A stretch of DNA of 64,000 nt from Acanthacorydalis orientalis (Eukaryota > Arthropoda > Insecta > Megaloptera > Corydalidae): contig CM068319.1 of NCBI GenBank assembly GCA_034766995.1, forward strand, positions 22,271,469 through 22,335,468. The letters run 5' to 3'. Shown here one piece after another: positions 1 through 12,853 of this stretch. A model generated the notes under the pieces. It had not been told where the DNA came from. It did not search any database and worked only from the letters and a program-made list of their open reading frames with translations. The position numbers and the translations under genes were made by a program. How positions within the stretch are numbered: the stretch's first letter is position 1; each line of letters opens with the position of its first letter.

Positions 1-275
1 GACTTTTGTGCAAGCTCTCGAATTGTTGCACGTGATTCTGATTCAACTAACGCCTTCATTTGTTTATTATTAATTGAAGAAGGACGCCCGCGACCTTGTT
101 CATTTTCAAGTCTCTCGTCCCCAGTACTAAATTTTTAAAGCCACCATTGCACCATACATTCCTTAACAATACCCACACCAAAAGCATCGTTTAGTTTACA
201 AGCATTTTTTACTGCTATACCACCCGTTTTGAACTCATACAAAAAATTACTATTTGGTTCTTTTCTATGTTTCAT
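1..275 (-). pseudogene. mariner transposase N-terminal fragment, broken
   Basis: Reading down from the ATG at 275, the minus strand encodes the DNA-binding part of a mariner-type transposase. A segment like FGVGIVKECMVQWW is followed by KFSTGDERLENEQGRGRPSS, the usual helix-turn-helix and linker pattern (WFxKFxSGDxxLEDExRxGRPS). An in-frame TAA at 135-137 sits where the family has the conserved tryptophan-phenylalanine-lysine, so the copy is dead. The window edge removes the rest, including the catalytic aspartates. It is clearly related to the element at 55076-55637 in both the coding and the leader DNA. Family assignment is from motif recognition. Confidence 0.8.
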
Positions 276-449
276 TCAATATCCCAATTTAAAGTAAATT
301 AATAATAAAAACAAAATCGATGTTACCAAAATACAAACCGAAAATCCACTTTAAAATGATATTAATATGAACATGATGAAATAATACATTCATTTAAAAA
401 ACTTAGAATTCAGAAAACAAAAACCGTAATTTTTTTTCTACCAACCTAA
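1..449 (-). mobile_element. mariner element, 5' part (continues beyond window)
   Basis: The element's outer end is at 449. Read on the minus strand it starts TTAGGTTGGTAGAAAAAAAA, preceded by a TA (450-451), the mariner target. About 170 bp of untranslated leader separate this end from the ATG at 275. The leader aligns with that of the copy at 55076-55637, which supports the boundary. The other end lies outside the window. Confidence 0.78.
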
Positions 450-451
450 TA

Positions 452-1439
452 TGTTTTCAATCTCCTTGTTTGTTTCGTAAATTCAATTGTTTTTTCTGTA
501 TGTATTCAAGAGAAAAGTTTACATCCCAATACTACTTTGTCGATTATACCTAATATTAATAACCTTAATTGTTAGGAGCAATACTGAATTTTGCATTGGC
601 TAATACTGATAATATTAACATTCACTTTGAAATATATATTCATAATTGATATTATACTTTCTTATTTTAAATCAGTTGGTATTATGTAATTTTTCTGTAT
701 ATTTATTATAAAACTCGATTGTATATTAGAGGTCTATAAAAAAAAATAATATAAGTCAAAAAATAAAATTTGCAATTTAACCATGAAAAAACTCCTCATA
801 TTGTATATCTTTATACAGAAAAATATCGCCCGTGATATTTCACGACTATAAAAACAGTTCAGTTAAAAAAATTCCTAACACAATTTAATTGTTTGAAATC
901 AAAAATTATTTAATATCTCTTACCCCAAAAAATACTTTTTTTTCCAATTTGTGCCATTCTCCTGATGCACCATCGATATATGATCTTTCAAGTTAATGAA
1001 TTAAGGTTAAGTATACCACTTATTCTATTTTTTTATAGTTAAATGTATTATTATTGTATATGTTTGTCATATAAGATTCGAACATTAAACAATATTAACG
1101 ACTTTTGGCCATTTTCTAATAAATATTCATCATCCCTGCTGTAACGCCTAGAGATAATATTTAATTTATGGATTCTATAGCAATACGCTTTACTGTAGTC
1201 CTTACACAATCCAAAAATACTCATTGATACTGATACAAATTTTACTAGAACGAACAAGATTTAAAAAATACAAAATTAAATCTAAAATAAAAAAATATTT
1301 TGAAGAGGATAACAAGTGATTTAATAAATCGATATTATACATAAACTCGGTGTCATTTTTACTAGATGAAAATATCCATTGATAAATGATGCACGATTCA
1401 AGTCTAAACATCTATGACTAGAACTATATGTATTCAGCG
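452..1439. other. AT-rich non-coding stretch
   Basis: No coding exon, RNA gene or repeat array could be supported. The open frames here lack coding character. Confidence 0.5.
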
Positions 1440-1780
1440 GTTTTATTATTCATAATGAAGTTAAAATACATGCTTATTTTACACCGCGCACACAATTGTT
1501 TGCGTTTGCGTTTAAATCACACGTATTATTATTGTGTGCCGGTTTAAATTTGAGAGAATGTTACTGTAGCGAGGCGTTAACTGCTCATTTCATCTCGATA
1601 GCGCTGTATAACGAGATGCAAAATTACACCAATTTAAAAATCGTCAAACGTAATAACCATTCTTGTTCTTAGACGCGACCCGATACGACGCCAGTGCGTA
1701 CGCATGAGAAATATTCATCGTAAACAAAGCGGAACAAGCATGTAAATATAGGTTTTATTACGTTACACGCTATTACTTAT
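1440..1780. other. GC/CpG-richer block in the gene desert
   Basis: This block has many CpG dinucleotides (for example around 1485-1520, 1565-1615 and 1672-1735), unlike the DNA on either side. It contains a small inverted repeat, CATCTCG at 1591 with CGAGATG at 1612-1618. No open frame runs through it and no convincing splice sites were seen. It could be a conserved regulatory element or an untranslated exon; nothing in the sequence decides this. Confidence 0.35.
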
Positions 1781-4260
1781 TTCTCTGTACGCTAATGACG
1801 TTAATATTTGACACTGTACACATCCGTCTTGCTTTTGTTCCTATATCGTTGGAATGACCCTTTCTACGAACATTTTATTGTTTATGATTTCTGATTCCTG
1901 TTATGTTTTGTTGATTACATTGTAATTATATAATATACCTTGTATTACTGACGTTTCGCAAAAATATCAAATTGTATTGTTGCATGGGCTATATGGAAAT
2001 TGATTGTACTCTATGATATTCAAATTTATCGAAAGTGGGATGAAACATCTAGAAGTAGGGAGCACAAATCGGTTCGTTTACGTGTTACTACAACCGATCA
2101 AGATAACTGAGCGTATCAACTGATATATTTGGAAATTCACTTTCGTTAACATCATAGAAAACTACTATTCCCATATCACTTACAATAAAAGTTAAGTATT
2201 GCACATAACAATGATCCTATATAAAGTGATTTTTATTAATGGGTTGTTTTAAAAATTGTAATTTTCTATTTAATATTTTTTCCTAATAAAATAAGTGTAG
2301 GTGGTAATAATTTCATTTTAAATATAATGAAAGATTGTTAGTAGTGATCTAATATCAGGACTGTTATATGTTTTAAATTCAATACTGGAATAAATTTCTG
2401 AATAAAAATAAATGAAAAAATCTGACACTATTTTTTTTAAAATATTATGACCAGAATAAATTCTAATATTTCAATTCAATATACGCCATATTTTCATATA
2501 ACCAAATTGAGACGTCGGTTTTACATCTTAACAATAATAAATAAAAGATTAGTTATAAAAACGAAACGTTTATTTAAACTGAAATACAAAAATACTAAAT
2601 TTTTTTGTAAAAATTAATAATTATTTCCAATTTTTATAAAAATTAAGGCAATTTAAATCAGTGTTTATTTTATAAACAAGCTACACTCAATTTCTTATTC
2701 ATTTTAAATCTCAAGAAAACGGACATCTTTCCATATTATATATGATTTTCATAAAATATGATATTTTTTTAATATTATTTTTTAATATGATTTGTTATCA
2801 AAAATTTAGAAAAAGGGAATAAAATTATATATGAACTTATTGTTAAGATATAAATAGATTGCCGTTGGTTATTTTTTTCGTTATAACAAAATAGATTGAA
2901 ATAGAATATCAGTTTAAATAATGCGAGATTAAAATAATTTTGTGTTTGAAGTTGAAACTCACTAGCAGAAGGGATATAATTATTATACAAATCAGAAAGA
3001 AATATGGACATATCAAAATACCAAGACAAAAAATCTTAATTGTATTATAGAGCTACCTAGTATAAATTATTTCGATTATTAATTTTTAAGTATTTAAAAA
3101 AATATTTGATTACATTTAATACTTCATATATGACTATTCTAAGCTGTATTCATTTTATATTTCAATACTTTCACATATATTTCCATGTGTAATATTCCAA
3201 ACAATAATTCATTATTAACATATAGTTAATTTGTTGTAATTTTTCCTCCTTTTCATTTTTTTATGTATTTTATCATTTATTAAAAGAAAATACATTTCTT
3301 CGTGTTTTTTTATTTTTCACCTAAAAGTACCCAATTATTGATACATAAAAGTAATAGCTAAAATGTTTATTCGTAAAATATTAGCGTTTTTGGTTTTCAT
3401 ATTCATATAAGGTGCATAAGTATATTTACTATATTTGTCCTTTTTTTATAAAATTCTGAAATTAATGAACCATTTAATGATTCTTATTTTATGTCATTCT
3501 TGAATTTTTGATATATTTCATTTTTTAATTGAGTGAAAATTTTATAAAGTTAACTTTCATAGACTTTAATTTCACTTGAAAATAACACAAATAAAAAATG
3601 AAACTGTTCAGAAATCTTATATATTTTATCATGTCAACTTACAAATAACTATTTGTAATTTTATTGTCAAATTGTTAAATATCTAGAAAAAATGCAACAA
3701 ACTGTCAGAGCATAAATGTAGTTTATAAAAGGTAATAATTCAACACACGTGTGCTAGACCATCATTCAAAATATTTATTTTATTGAATTTGTCAACGAAT
3801 CGTTTCAAACTCAATAAACAAGCAGCAAAGAGTCTAATCCAAATCTTTCAATTACTTAATTTATGACAAATCTGAATTTATATCCATGAAAGATTTTAGA
3901 CACTCTTCTAAAATTTATTTATATTTTTATCATAAATTCAATTATAAATTTTAAACAAAGAAACTATTTAAAATTCATTTTGCATCACATAATGAGTTCT
4001 ATACAAGTCTGTTTTAAAATTTTCATATTTTTGTATGTAAAATTATTTGTTAAACTTTAATTCATTACACATACACGATATATAGATAAAAAGAGTATAA
4101 AATTAAAATGAGGAAAAAGTAACAAAAAAATGAAAGAAATATAACTTAAAAATTATAAATTCCAATCCAAGTTTATAGTAAAGGATATCTCTTTTTAAAA
4201 AAAGATTTGCGCTAATTAATAAGCTTTCATTAAAATTTTCAATGAATAGTACATATATAG

Positions 4261-4263
<3 letters not shown>

Positions 4264-4352
<89 letters not shown>
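4264..4352. repeat. (TA)n microsatellite
   Basis: TA repeats interrupted by two TACA units. Both strands give spurious Tyr/Ile open frames. Confidence 0.95.
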
Positions 4353-4356
<4 letters not shown>

Positions 4357-6773
4357 TTACATTTTGTTAATTAAACATCCATATTTTTGTCGTAATCATA
4401 TTTTAATGACAAGCAAATATACTTCATACATTAAAATCTGAACACAAAACATTTCCACCGCAACAATCATATCATATTATCTAAACTCGCAGTTGAAAAG
4501 TCATAATGGTTCCAAGTAATAGTTACAAATTACAAATCAACACAAGTGCGTAACACGCTATGGGAAAATTATGTCTATCAGAAAGAATATCGTACACTTA
4601 TTATGTAGAAAAAGAACAGAAATATATGTTTGTAAGTCTATTAATAATGTATATCTTTGTTGTACAGTATTTCTAGTATTCGGTTGGAACGTTAACAGTA
4701 AAGCGTCCACTTGCACGCGTCAAATATAAGGGTGGTAAGTCTGAATGACTTCTCATACGAGGGTGTCAAGTTTATCGTATATATATATATATATATATAG
4801 TTTCGCAAATTGTACTGTTTATGGAAAAAAATGTATACATACATATAAATAGTTATAAATTATATAATATTTTTAATTTTTTTTTTTATTGAATCATTCT
4901 TACTTTTATCTATAAACAATTATAAAATTTGAAGTAAATGATTGGTTGTTATATTAAAATGAAGTAGATACAAATTATATACAAAAATATACAATGTTGA
5001 TATGCAAAGTAATCAATATTTTCAATTTTATAATATTTATCAGCTATTTTATAATATTTATAACATTTATCAGCTATAAATAAAAAAATATACCAGAATC
5101 TGGAGGAACAGATTTTCAAAATTGTAAATAAAATTCCAAAATAATTTTTCTCCTTTATTAATTTTATATTAAATGAATATTCATGTAAAGAATCTAAAAA
5201 AACGGCGTAAAACTTAAAAGAAAAGCAATTGTATACATCTATGAATTTATATAACAATATTTATGATTTAAATAAAATTGTCTTAAAAATTGGAACAATC
5301 TCGGTAGCTAACATATATATATATATATATATTCAATGCGTACCCAGTTTGTGATATTAAGCATATTTTTCTCTTTAACTAATTTTCTTCTATTCAATAT
5401 ATCAATTGTTTTAAACTAATTTAAGTGTCAGATTTCACAATAACACAATTCGTTAATATTATGTATGATATTACTATTATAATTATAATATAAAATATTT
5501 TATATTTCATGTTAATCAATGTATATTAAGTATTATAATCCGTTTTTCCACGTGTTAAAGCTACATTTTCTTCTTACCTTTTCACTGTTCTAATATTAAC
5601 ACAAATCAGATTCAAAGAACGTGCACAAATAAAAAAGTTGATGTGTTTGTGAAATAAATCAAGAATATTACAGTGCGTCCAAATATATAACTGATGATCA
5701 CGATTTTAATAACATAAAAAGATGATTAATATAGTAAAAATTACACAAAAAGAGCTTAAAATGAATATATTGATAATTTAGAAGTGTACAGAAGCAAAAT
5801 TAGGAATAAAATAACAAACGAACAGATACCTGAAGCGACTCTATTTCCAGAAAATAATAAGAATAAAATAAGAATATTGACCATCATCTAAAACATCAAC
5901 ATATCGAACATTTTCATTTAAATTATTTTTGAAATACTGTAAATTTAAAATATAATTTAAATATATTTAAGATAGCACAAACGCTCTGACCCATAGTAGA
6001 AGAAATATAGTGGTCTAGAGGAATATAGTGATCTAGAAAAAAAACAGTGACAGATTACTATAAAAATCACTAATTAAACCACTAATTTAATAACTAAATT
6101 TTAATCACTAATTACTAAATTAAAATCTTGGAAAATATAATGTTCTCATAATTCATTCCTAATTCCTAAAGTAGTCTTATTAAAAATAACGATTAATAAA
6201 AACAATTAGTATGTAAATAACTGAAAAATATAAATTAAATATAATTCTTCATATCGATATTCTCTATTTATGAGTATTACTCGTTACATTTAACTTACAG
6301 GATAGTCACACTTACACCCTTGAATGGGTTAAAGAGAGATACAATAATGTTACCACATTAAGTACAATTATACACGCAAGCGGTCTACGTCAAGTGGACA
6401 CGTGTCTACTCAAGAATTGGAGGGCTGTTGAAATTTTGTATAGTTAATCTTTTTGTACATTATATCTGAAACTTTATATAAAACATACAGAAATGATCAT
6501 AAATTCCTAAAATATTTTATTTTCATTTTTGTACACTAGTATTTTTCTCTTGAATACAAGTTCAGTTTTTATCAAAATTAAATTTGTTTTATGTGACAGT
6601 GAAGGGTACAGAATATCCTTAAATATCGAATAATAAATAATATTGAATATTAAATAACAAAATAACAGCATAGTCAATGTTTATGTATTTCTATGAATTT
6701 CATTAATAATCAATTTAATTTAACTTAGGATTGAACAGAAATTAAAAATATAGGGTTGATATTTCTCACTAAT

Positions 6774-6818
<45 letters not shown>

Positions 6819-7754
6819 TTATTGTGTATATGTGAATGTATATGGTACACATTAAAAATATATTTTATATACCTCACACAAACTTGACATTTGAAAATAA
6901 AGTACATGACTAATAAAAAGAGCAACATTGTCTATATTGCATTTATGAAATGAATTGACTATTAAAAGGACACACGCCAATCATTAATACATAGTGTTCG
7001 ATTCGTTACAGTTCAAATCGTCGTATGCTATATTCATATAGAGTCCACATTTGTTGAGACACGAGGTTATAGTTAATATATCATGCTGCATATAACATTT
7101 TTCAAGTACTCTTAACTTTATGAAGTAGTACTTATTGAAAGATTTAGTCGTTAGTTTCGATAGATTGAACAGCGTGTGACTTATATGTTATTACAGTGTA
7201 TACACTGAGAGTGCTTTTATGTACTTTAATAACGATTTTTCAAAATAATAATTGATTGTTAATGTTTTTATTTTCGAACATAAGACTTTATAAAAAGATA
7301 CGTTACACATTTTGAAACTCATTTTATAACAGCAGTTACGCTCTTTTTATTGCGTATTTATTTTCTTATAGAAGCAGCTTTACATACATATTAATACTCG
7401 TAAATATAATGTTTGATAACTAATTTACTATAGACATTTTTATATTCACATATAAGTACACATTAACAAGTAAACATGCACTTACAAGTAATATATTGGA
7501 AACGAATAAACGTCATAAGAATAAACATAATAAATATAAACTTCATAAACACTAAAAAAATATTATAACTATATATTAAAAGATTTATAACATTAATTAA
7601 AATTTTCAACACATTTCAGTATTTTTATTATGATTAAATTTCAAATTTTGTATACAAAAAATAGTAAGTGGAATATTTTGTACAGTTAATTATTTTAATG
7701 TTTATTAAATAAAATTTAATTATATGTTTTATATATCTTAATTATATATCTATA

Positions 7755-7758
<4 letters not shown>

Positions 7759-7813
<55 letters not shown>
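7759..7813. repeat. (TA)n microsatellite
   Basis: Uninterrupted TA dinucleotides of about 55 bp. Confidence 0.95.
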
Positions 7814-7816
<3 letters not shown>

Positions 7817-8641
7817 TAGCTTGTAGAAAATAAAACAAAATAAATTAAATATAACTTGTTCCACATTTCACCACCTAATGAAACATCATATTAATTAGTT
7901 CACTTTATATATATATATATATATATTCTTAACGATACAATCTTTCTGAATTGTGTCGAGTTTCTTTTAATTAAATGAAATTTATTTTCGTAAATAAAAT
8001 CCGTTCTTTTGCATTTCTATCTTTGTGGAATTTAATTTTTGATTTATTTGTAGCACTTTTTGGATCAAATTTTCCCTTGCATAACTTAACACGTCACAAT
8101 ACATTAAAATATGTTTTTAGTTTTCTTTTTCTTCGCACAAAAATATAAATGCCAAACTTCTCATTATTATTTAGTTCTCCATATCAATTGTTCCATTTAA
8201 AACATAGCTACACAATTCTTGTATTTTTTTTACTTTTTCAAATACTTGACGTCACAATTTTCCACAACTTGTCAACTGGTTGTTCTTATTCTTTTTTTTT
8301 AAAAATTCTTCAATACTCTGATTCAATTTCTGTTTTCGCTAATACTTTTGATAAATCTGTATCCGATTAAATTAATATATTTTACATCTGAATCGTTTAC
8401 TTTTCGTCCACTGGACGAATCTTATGGGAGAAGAGTTCCGAAAGACCAAAAAAAAAAAACATTTACACTTTCAACATGCATGAGCTTTTAATATGATGCT
8501 AATAAAGCTGAGATGGTGGAGACTGGGGAATTCATAAATGGCTGATCAAAAAACACATTCCAGCTACTACAACATACTACAGCTATGATGTCACTTCCGT
8601 CTGCGAAAGCATATGGATCGAAAATTTCGTATAAAATAATC

Positions 8642-8803
8642 GGATCGAAAATAAAGTATAAGAAATAGTCAATTTAAAACAAGTGAAAGATTGCATTTTG
8701 GAGGAACGTATATCATTTTACAACGAAATATTCAGATGGCCAACCGAAAAAATGGAAGAAACTCTGCGAGAATCCGATAGCGAATATGATTATACAACTT
8801 AAT
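8642..8803 (+). pseudogene. possible decayed coding remnant, family unknown
   Basis: A stretch with more coding-like composition ends in an open frame without a start. It contains residues like LKQVKDCILEERISFY and then a Trp-Pro rich, acidic tail ending DSEYDYTT before TAA near 8801. The DNA upstream (8400-8640) also looks decayed-coding rather than simple AT-rich. I do not recognise the family. It may be the 3' end of a transposon or of a processed gene copy; it may also be chance. Confidence 0.25.
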
Positions 8804-9539
8804 ATTAGATTATAAGCGAGATACATATTTGTGTGCTATAGTATAATGTTTTTTAATAAAGAATCATAATAAAAAAAATATTTTTTAAACAGTTTATATC
8901 ATTTCTTGAAAAAACAACATAAGTCAAAACAATTTATCCTAAATTTTTTTACACATCAAGGTTTCATAGGACAATAGCTAATAAGCAACTAACAAATGAA
9001 GGGCCTATAAAGACATATTAATAAAGAAAATCTTTAAAAAATCTTTTTATTTGTCTGTGACGCAGTTTTTATTAAATCCTAAATAATTTTAAATCTGTGA
9101 CTCATTTAGTTTTCGAAATGACTGATTCAATTATTAACAATTTGTAAGAAATTTTATTCCGGAAAAATTAGTGTTTCATATATAAATCATCTTTTCATTA
9201 TTATGTTTACAAATAATATCAAATTTTATGTTTGATCACTTAATTTTAAATCAAAGAAATATAAATTACTTAAGTATTTATTATATATATTTTTTAAAAG
9301 AATTTTATACATACATGCTTCACACACACACACACATATTATATATATATACAAGTAAATTTATGTAATGCATCTGAACTGGACAATAAAAATAGTTATG
9401 AAAACTAATTCGATGAATTTTGGACGAGTATAAGTAAAAAAGTAATGTAGCAAACGAACTGTATATATGTTAATATATCGAAAAGCGAAAAGATAAATGA
9501 TGTTATTAGAAATAAAATAATAGCTTTATTTCTTTTGTA

Positions 9540-9700
9540 CGTACGAAAATAGTTATTTTTTTCAATAGTATCGCATAAGACAGACGCGTTTAATCGAGCG
9601 TGCAATCTAACGCGATATAATAGATACGATCGCATCAATGCACGCCTATATGAACTCGGCCAATGGAGTACACATCCTTTTGAAACATACATGAGATTTT
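9540..9700. other. CpG-richer block
   Basis: A short island with several CpG sites (gacgcg, tcgagcg, acgcga, cgatcgc) in AT-rich DNA. An open frame crosses it on the minus strand (9405-9734), but its product looks like no known protein. Possible regulatory element. Confidence 0.3.
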
Positions 9701-9877
9701 TCTTCTTTTTTTTATTTTCTTTTTTTTTTGACAAACTGCGGTAATATTAAATGATTCATCAGATCGGATAATAATGATTCAAAGAATGCGATTTATTGGG
9801 TTATCATTGCGAATGATCGATATAAGTAATTAGAATATACACGCACATTATATATAAATATATTCATTCACAAACGC

Positions 9878-9880
<3 letters not shown>

Positions 9881-9949
<69 letters not shown>
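9881..9949. repeat. (TA)n microsatellite
   Basis: Uninterrupted TA of about 69 bp, followed by TATG/TATA units to about 9962. Confidence 0.95.
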
Positions 9950-9957
<8 letters not shown>

Positions 9958-10779
9958 ATATAATAGAATTCTATTTTAATATTATCGACATGGCGTATAC
10001 AATAAACTTTATGAGATTACAGAAGTGTCAAAATTGTCCTGTTATTAATTCGATTTGGGCAGATTTCTAAATCAAAATCAATTCAGTACAATATATAAAT
10101 CGCATACATTTCTTAATTGTATGAAACAAGAAACGGGAGAGAATAGCATAGAGACATCTAGAATCCAGTACCACTGGCAGCAACCATATAAATCACAACC
10201 GGACGCCGTGGGATATTTTCTGTCTTGCCAGAGCAAAAACCGCAAAAAGTCAATACAGTGGCAGTATTACAGATTTATACATATCGTTATTTCAGAGGAT
10301 ATTTTTCATTTCACACTGATTCATGCTATATGGTTTATATTTGTTAAAAAATTATATTAAAAATTAAGTTGTTACAATAGATAAAGTACGTTTTTTCTTC
10401 TGAAAGGTAGTCAATAAATATAATTTAAAACTTACTTATAACACTGAGCATCTTCAACTGAACAGTTATGAACTGTTTTTTATAGATTTATGTCACAATA
10501 TTTTTTTTTTAAAAAAAACATCGATAAATTTGATCAATAATTTGTTAAATACTTATTAGCTCATATTGAAAAACTTTTTTTCACTTGAGTAAGAAATTGT
10601 TATGGAGAGAATTTACACATATTCAGATTTTTTATTCATTTTATTACATTCTCTTTCTGTTCTGTAATCAATAAATATAACATTTTGACTATCGACAATT
10701 ATATTATTTTGATTTATGTTCAAATCAATTTTAAATTAAATTTTTATAATACTTTTTACTTAAATTTAGTATGTATACA

Positions 10780-10832
10780 TACATACACACATACACTCAT
10801 ACATATATACATGCATATATATACATACATAT

Positions 10833-10873
<41 letters not shown>

Positions 10874-10876
10874 CGT
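10780..10876. repeat. compound CATA/TA microsatellite
   Basis: Tandem ACAT/CATA units grade into a pure TA tract. Confidence 0.85.
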
Positions 10877-11059
10877 ATGTAATTTACTCTTTTAGATAAT
10901 TTTAGTTATCAATAAATATTAGAAAAGTGCTTTACTCATGATTTATTAATTTGTTAAATTAAAAAAGAAACAATGTTAATAAGTTATAGAAGAAAATTTG
11001 GCTTTATTTTATTATAAAAAAAAGCACGCCTTGTATTTGTTCTTTTTATATTTCTACAG

Positions 11060-11095
<36 letters not shown>

Positions 11096-11096
11096 A
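11060..11096. repeat. (TA)n(GA)n microsatellite
   Basis: A TA run followed directly by a GA run. Confidence 0.9.
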
Positions 11097-12777
11097 GAAA
11101 AATAAATACATTGATATTTATATTATAGATAACAAATTTTGATTCGTATATTTCACATAATATTCGTTTTCTATTCACCAAGAGGCAATAATCCTAGCCA
11201 AAAATAAAATATTGCCAAATGCATGAGTAACATAGAAACATAGACACAGGGATACTGAGAATTGACCGTCGCAAACATAGGAACTTAATTTCATTCTATT
11301 GTACATGTACAGTATTGTCCTTTTGACTGTAGATATTCTATTGAAAGAATAAAAGCTTGCAAGCTCCCTGGTGAGGCGAGCTTTTTGATATACGTTCTGC
11401 AAATTGTCATTCTTCGTAGAGCCTTAACACGGAAAAGCCTTTTTAGTGCTTTTGAAACACATTCATTTATTTTATTTACTAGACAAAAAGTATAATTTGC
11501 AACTTTTTTGTCATAATTTCCTTAAAAATTCAATTTTAAATGAATTTTTCATAATATCAATCTATTAATTGTGACTTTTATTGATATTATTTTATTAAAT
11601 CGTTTGATCTGTTCAAAAGAAATTATAAAAAGCTCCTCTAGTACATATACTTATTCTTTCGAAAATTTACTCTTATATTTTTTGGCCATTTATTTGTTTT
11701 CGTACAACTACTACCAATAAAATTATAAAAAAAATAGCAATACCTTATAGTTTGTATACCTTGTTCTAAAAAGAATAAAAAGATACATTTTACCGATTAA
11801 ATATTACTTACTTACAAAACCATATTTAAAAAAAAGTTAATTAAATTTGATATATCCTAGCAATATTTATTATATCTGGCCAGATTAATCCCAATTTTGT
11901 ATTGTTCTGTTTATCATTAAGTTAATAAATATTCTATTATTTTGCGTTCAAAAAAAAATATTCCTCTAAAAAAACACACAATTTCGATATATCTATATTC
12001 AAAAAATACAACTGAAAGTCTCAATATAAATGTAATAATTATATATAAAATAATGATCAATCTATTATTAAATTTTCTTTTAAAAAAAAATCTTAAACAA
12101 CATTTTTTATGAAAACAAATTTTAATTAAAAACATCTAAAAAAATGAATTCCATATTTTCTTTAGAAATGGAATTTAATTGGGATCGTAATGTTTAACTG
12201 AAATATTAAAAAAATCATAAATTGTTAAAAAGAATAAATCTGCGAATTAAAAATTAAATTTTGTTTTCTTTTTATTTTTATACACATTTTTTATCAGTTT
12301 GCATTTTTTACGTCCTTTACAATAGTCATCGAATAATTATATCTTTTAATATATATATACATTACTCACACACATACATACATACACAATTTGTCTCAAA
12401 TCGATGTTTAACATAGTCATAAATCCATAAATAAAGTGAAATACAATTGTTTGGAATAGCGTGGAATTGCTAATTAGTTATTAACAAACCACAGTGTAGT
12501 GTAATGTAAAGGAAGGACGTAATTACTACTTTAACTATCGTGTATCATAAACTAGCTATGGTTTAACAATGTGGCCGAATTACAGGCTATTATGCAGGAT
12601 AGTAACTAATATCCATATAAGATGGATAATAAACTTTGAAAACGGACTTGTCTGTCACTTCTTTTGCATATTGTTCTATTTACAAAATAGATCATGTATA
12701 AGCATTTTTATTCATTCAATAATAAATTACAACTTGTACTATTTTAATAACGGATTGTTTGTTCTGTTTTATAAATG

Positions 12778-12779
<2 letters not shown>

Positions 12780-12849
<70 letters not shown>
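12780..12849. repeat. (TA)n microsatellite
   Basis: Uninterrupted TA of about 70 bp. Confidence 0.95.

Positions 12850-12853
<4 letters not shown>

Larger units (their letters stand above)
1781..8395. other. AT-rich gene desert with microsatellites
   Basis: No gene is supported. It holds (TA)n tracts near 4264-4352, 4778-4799, 5313-5331, 6777-6814, 7759-7813 and 7906-7926. E-box palindromes occur at 3743-3752 and 6397-6406 (GACACGTGTC). A possible splice-donor context (gtaagt) near 4734 follows a modestly GC-richer stretch, but no matching exon was found. Confidence 0.45.

Noticed and set aside
1060..1095. GTTCGAATC-like box on the minus strand, as in a tRNA T-loop
   Set aside because: No A box and no cloverleaf around it.
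9405..9734. 109-codon minus-strand open frame
   Set aside because: The product is Lys-rich then hydrophobic with no recognisable family, and no splice or promoter context supports it. Kept only as a CpG-rich block.
10055..10360. 101-codon plus-strand open frame
   Set aside because: No recognisable domain and no promoter or splice support; composition noted separately.
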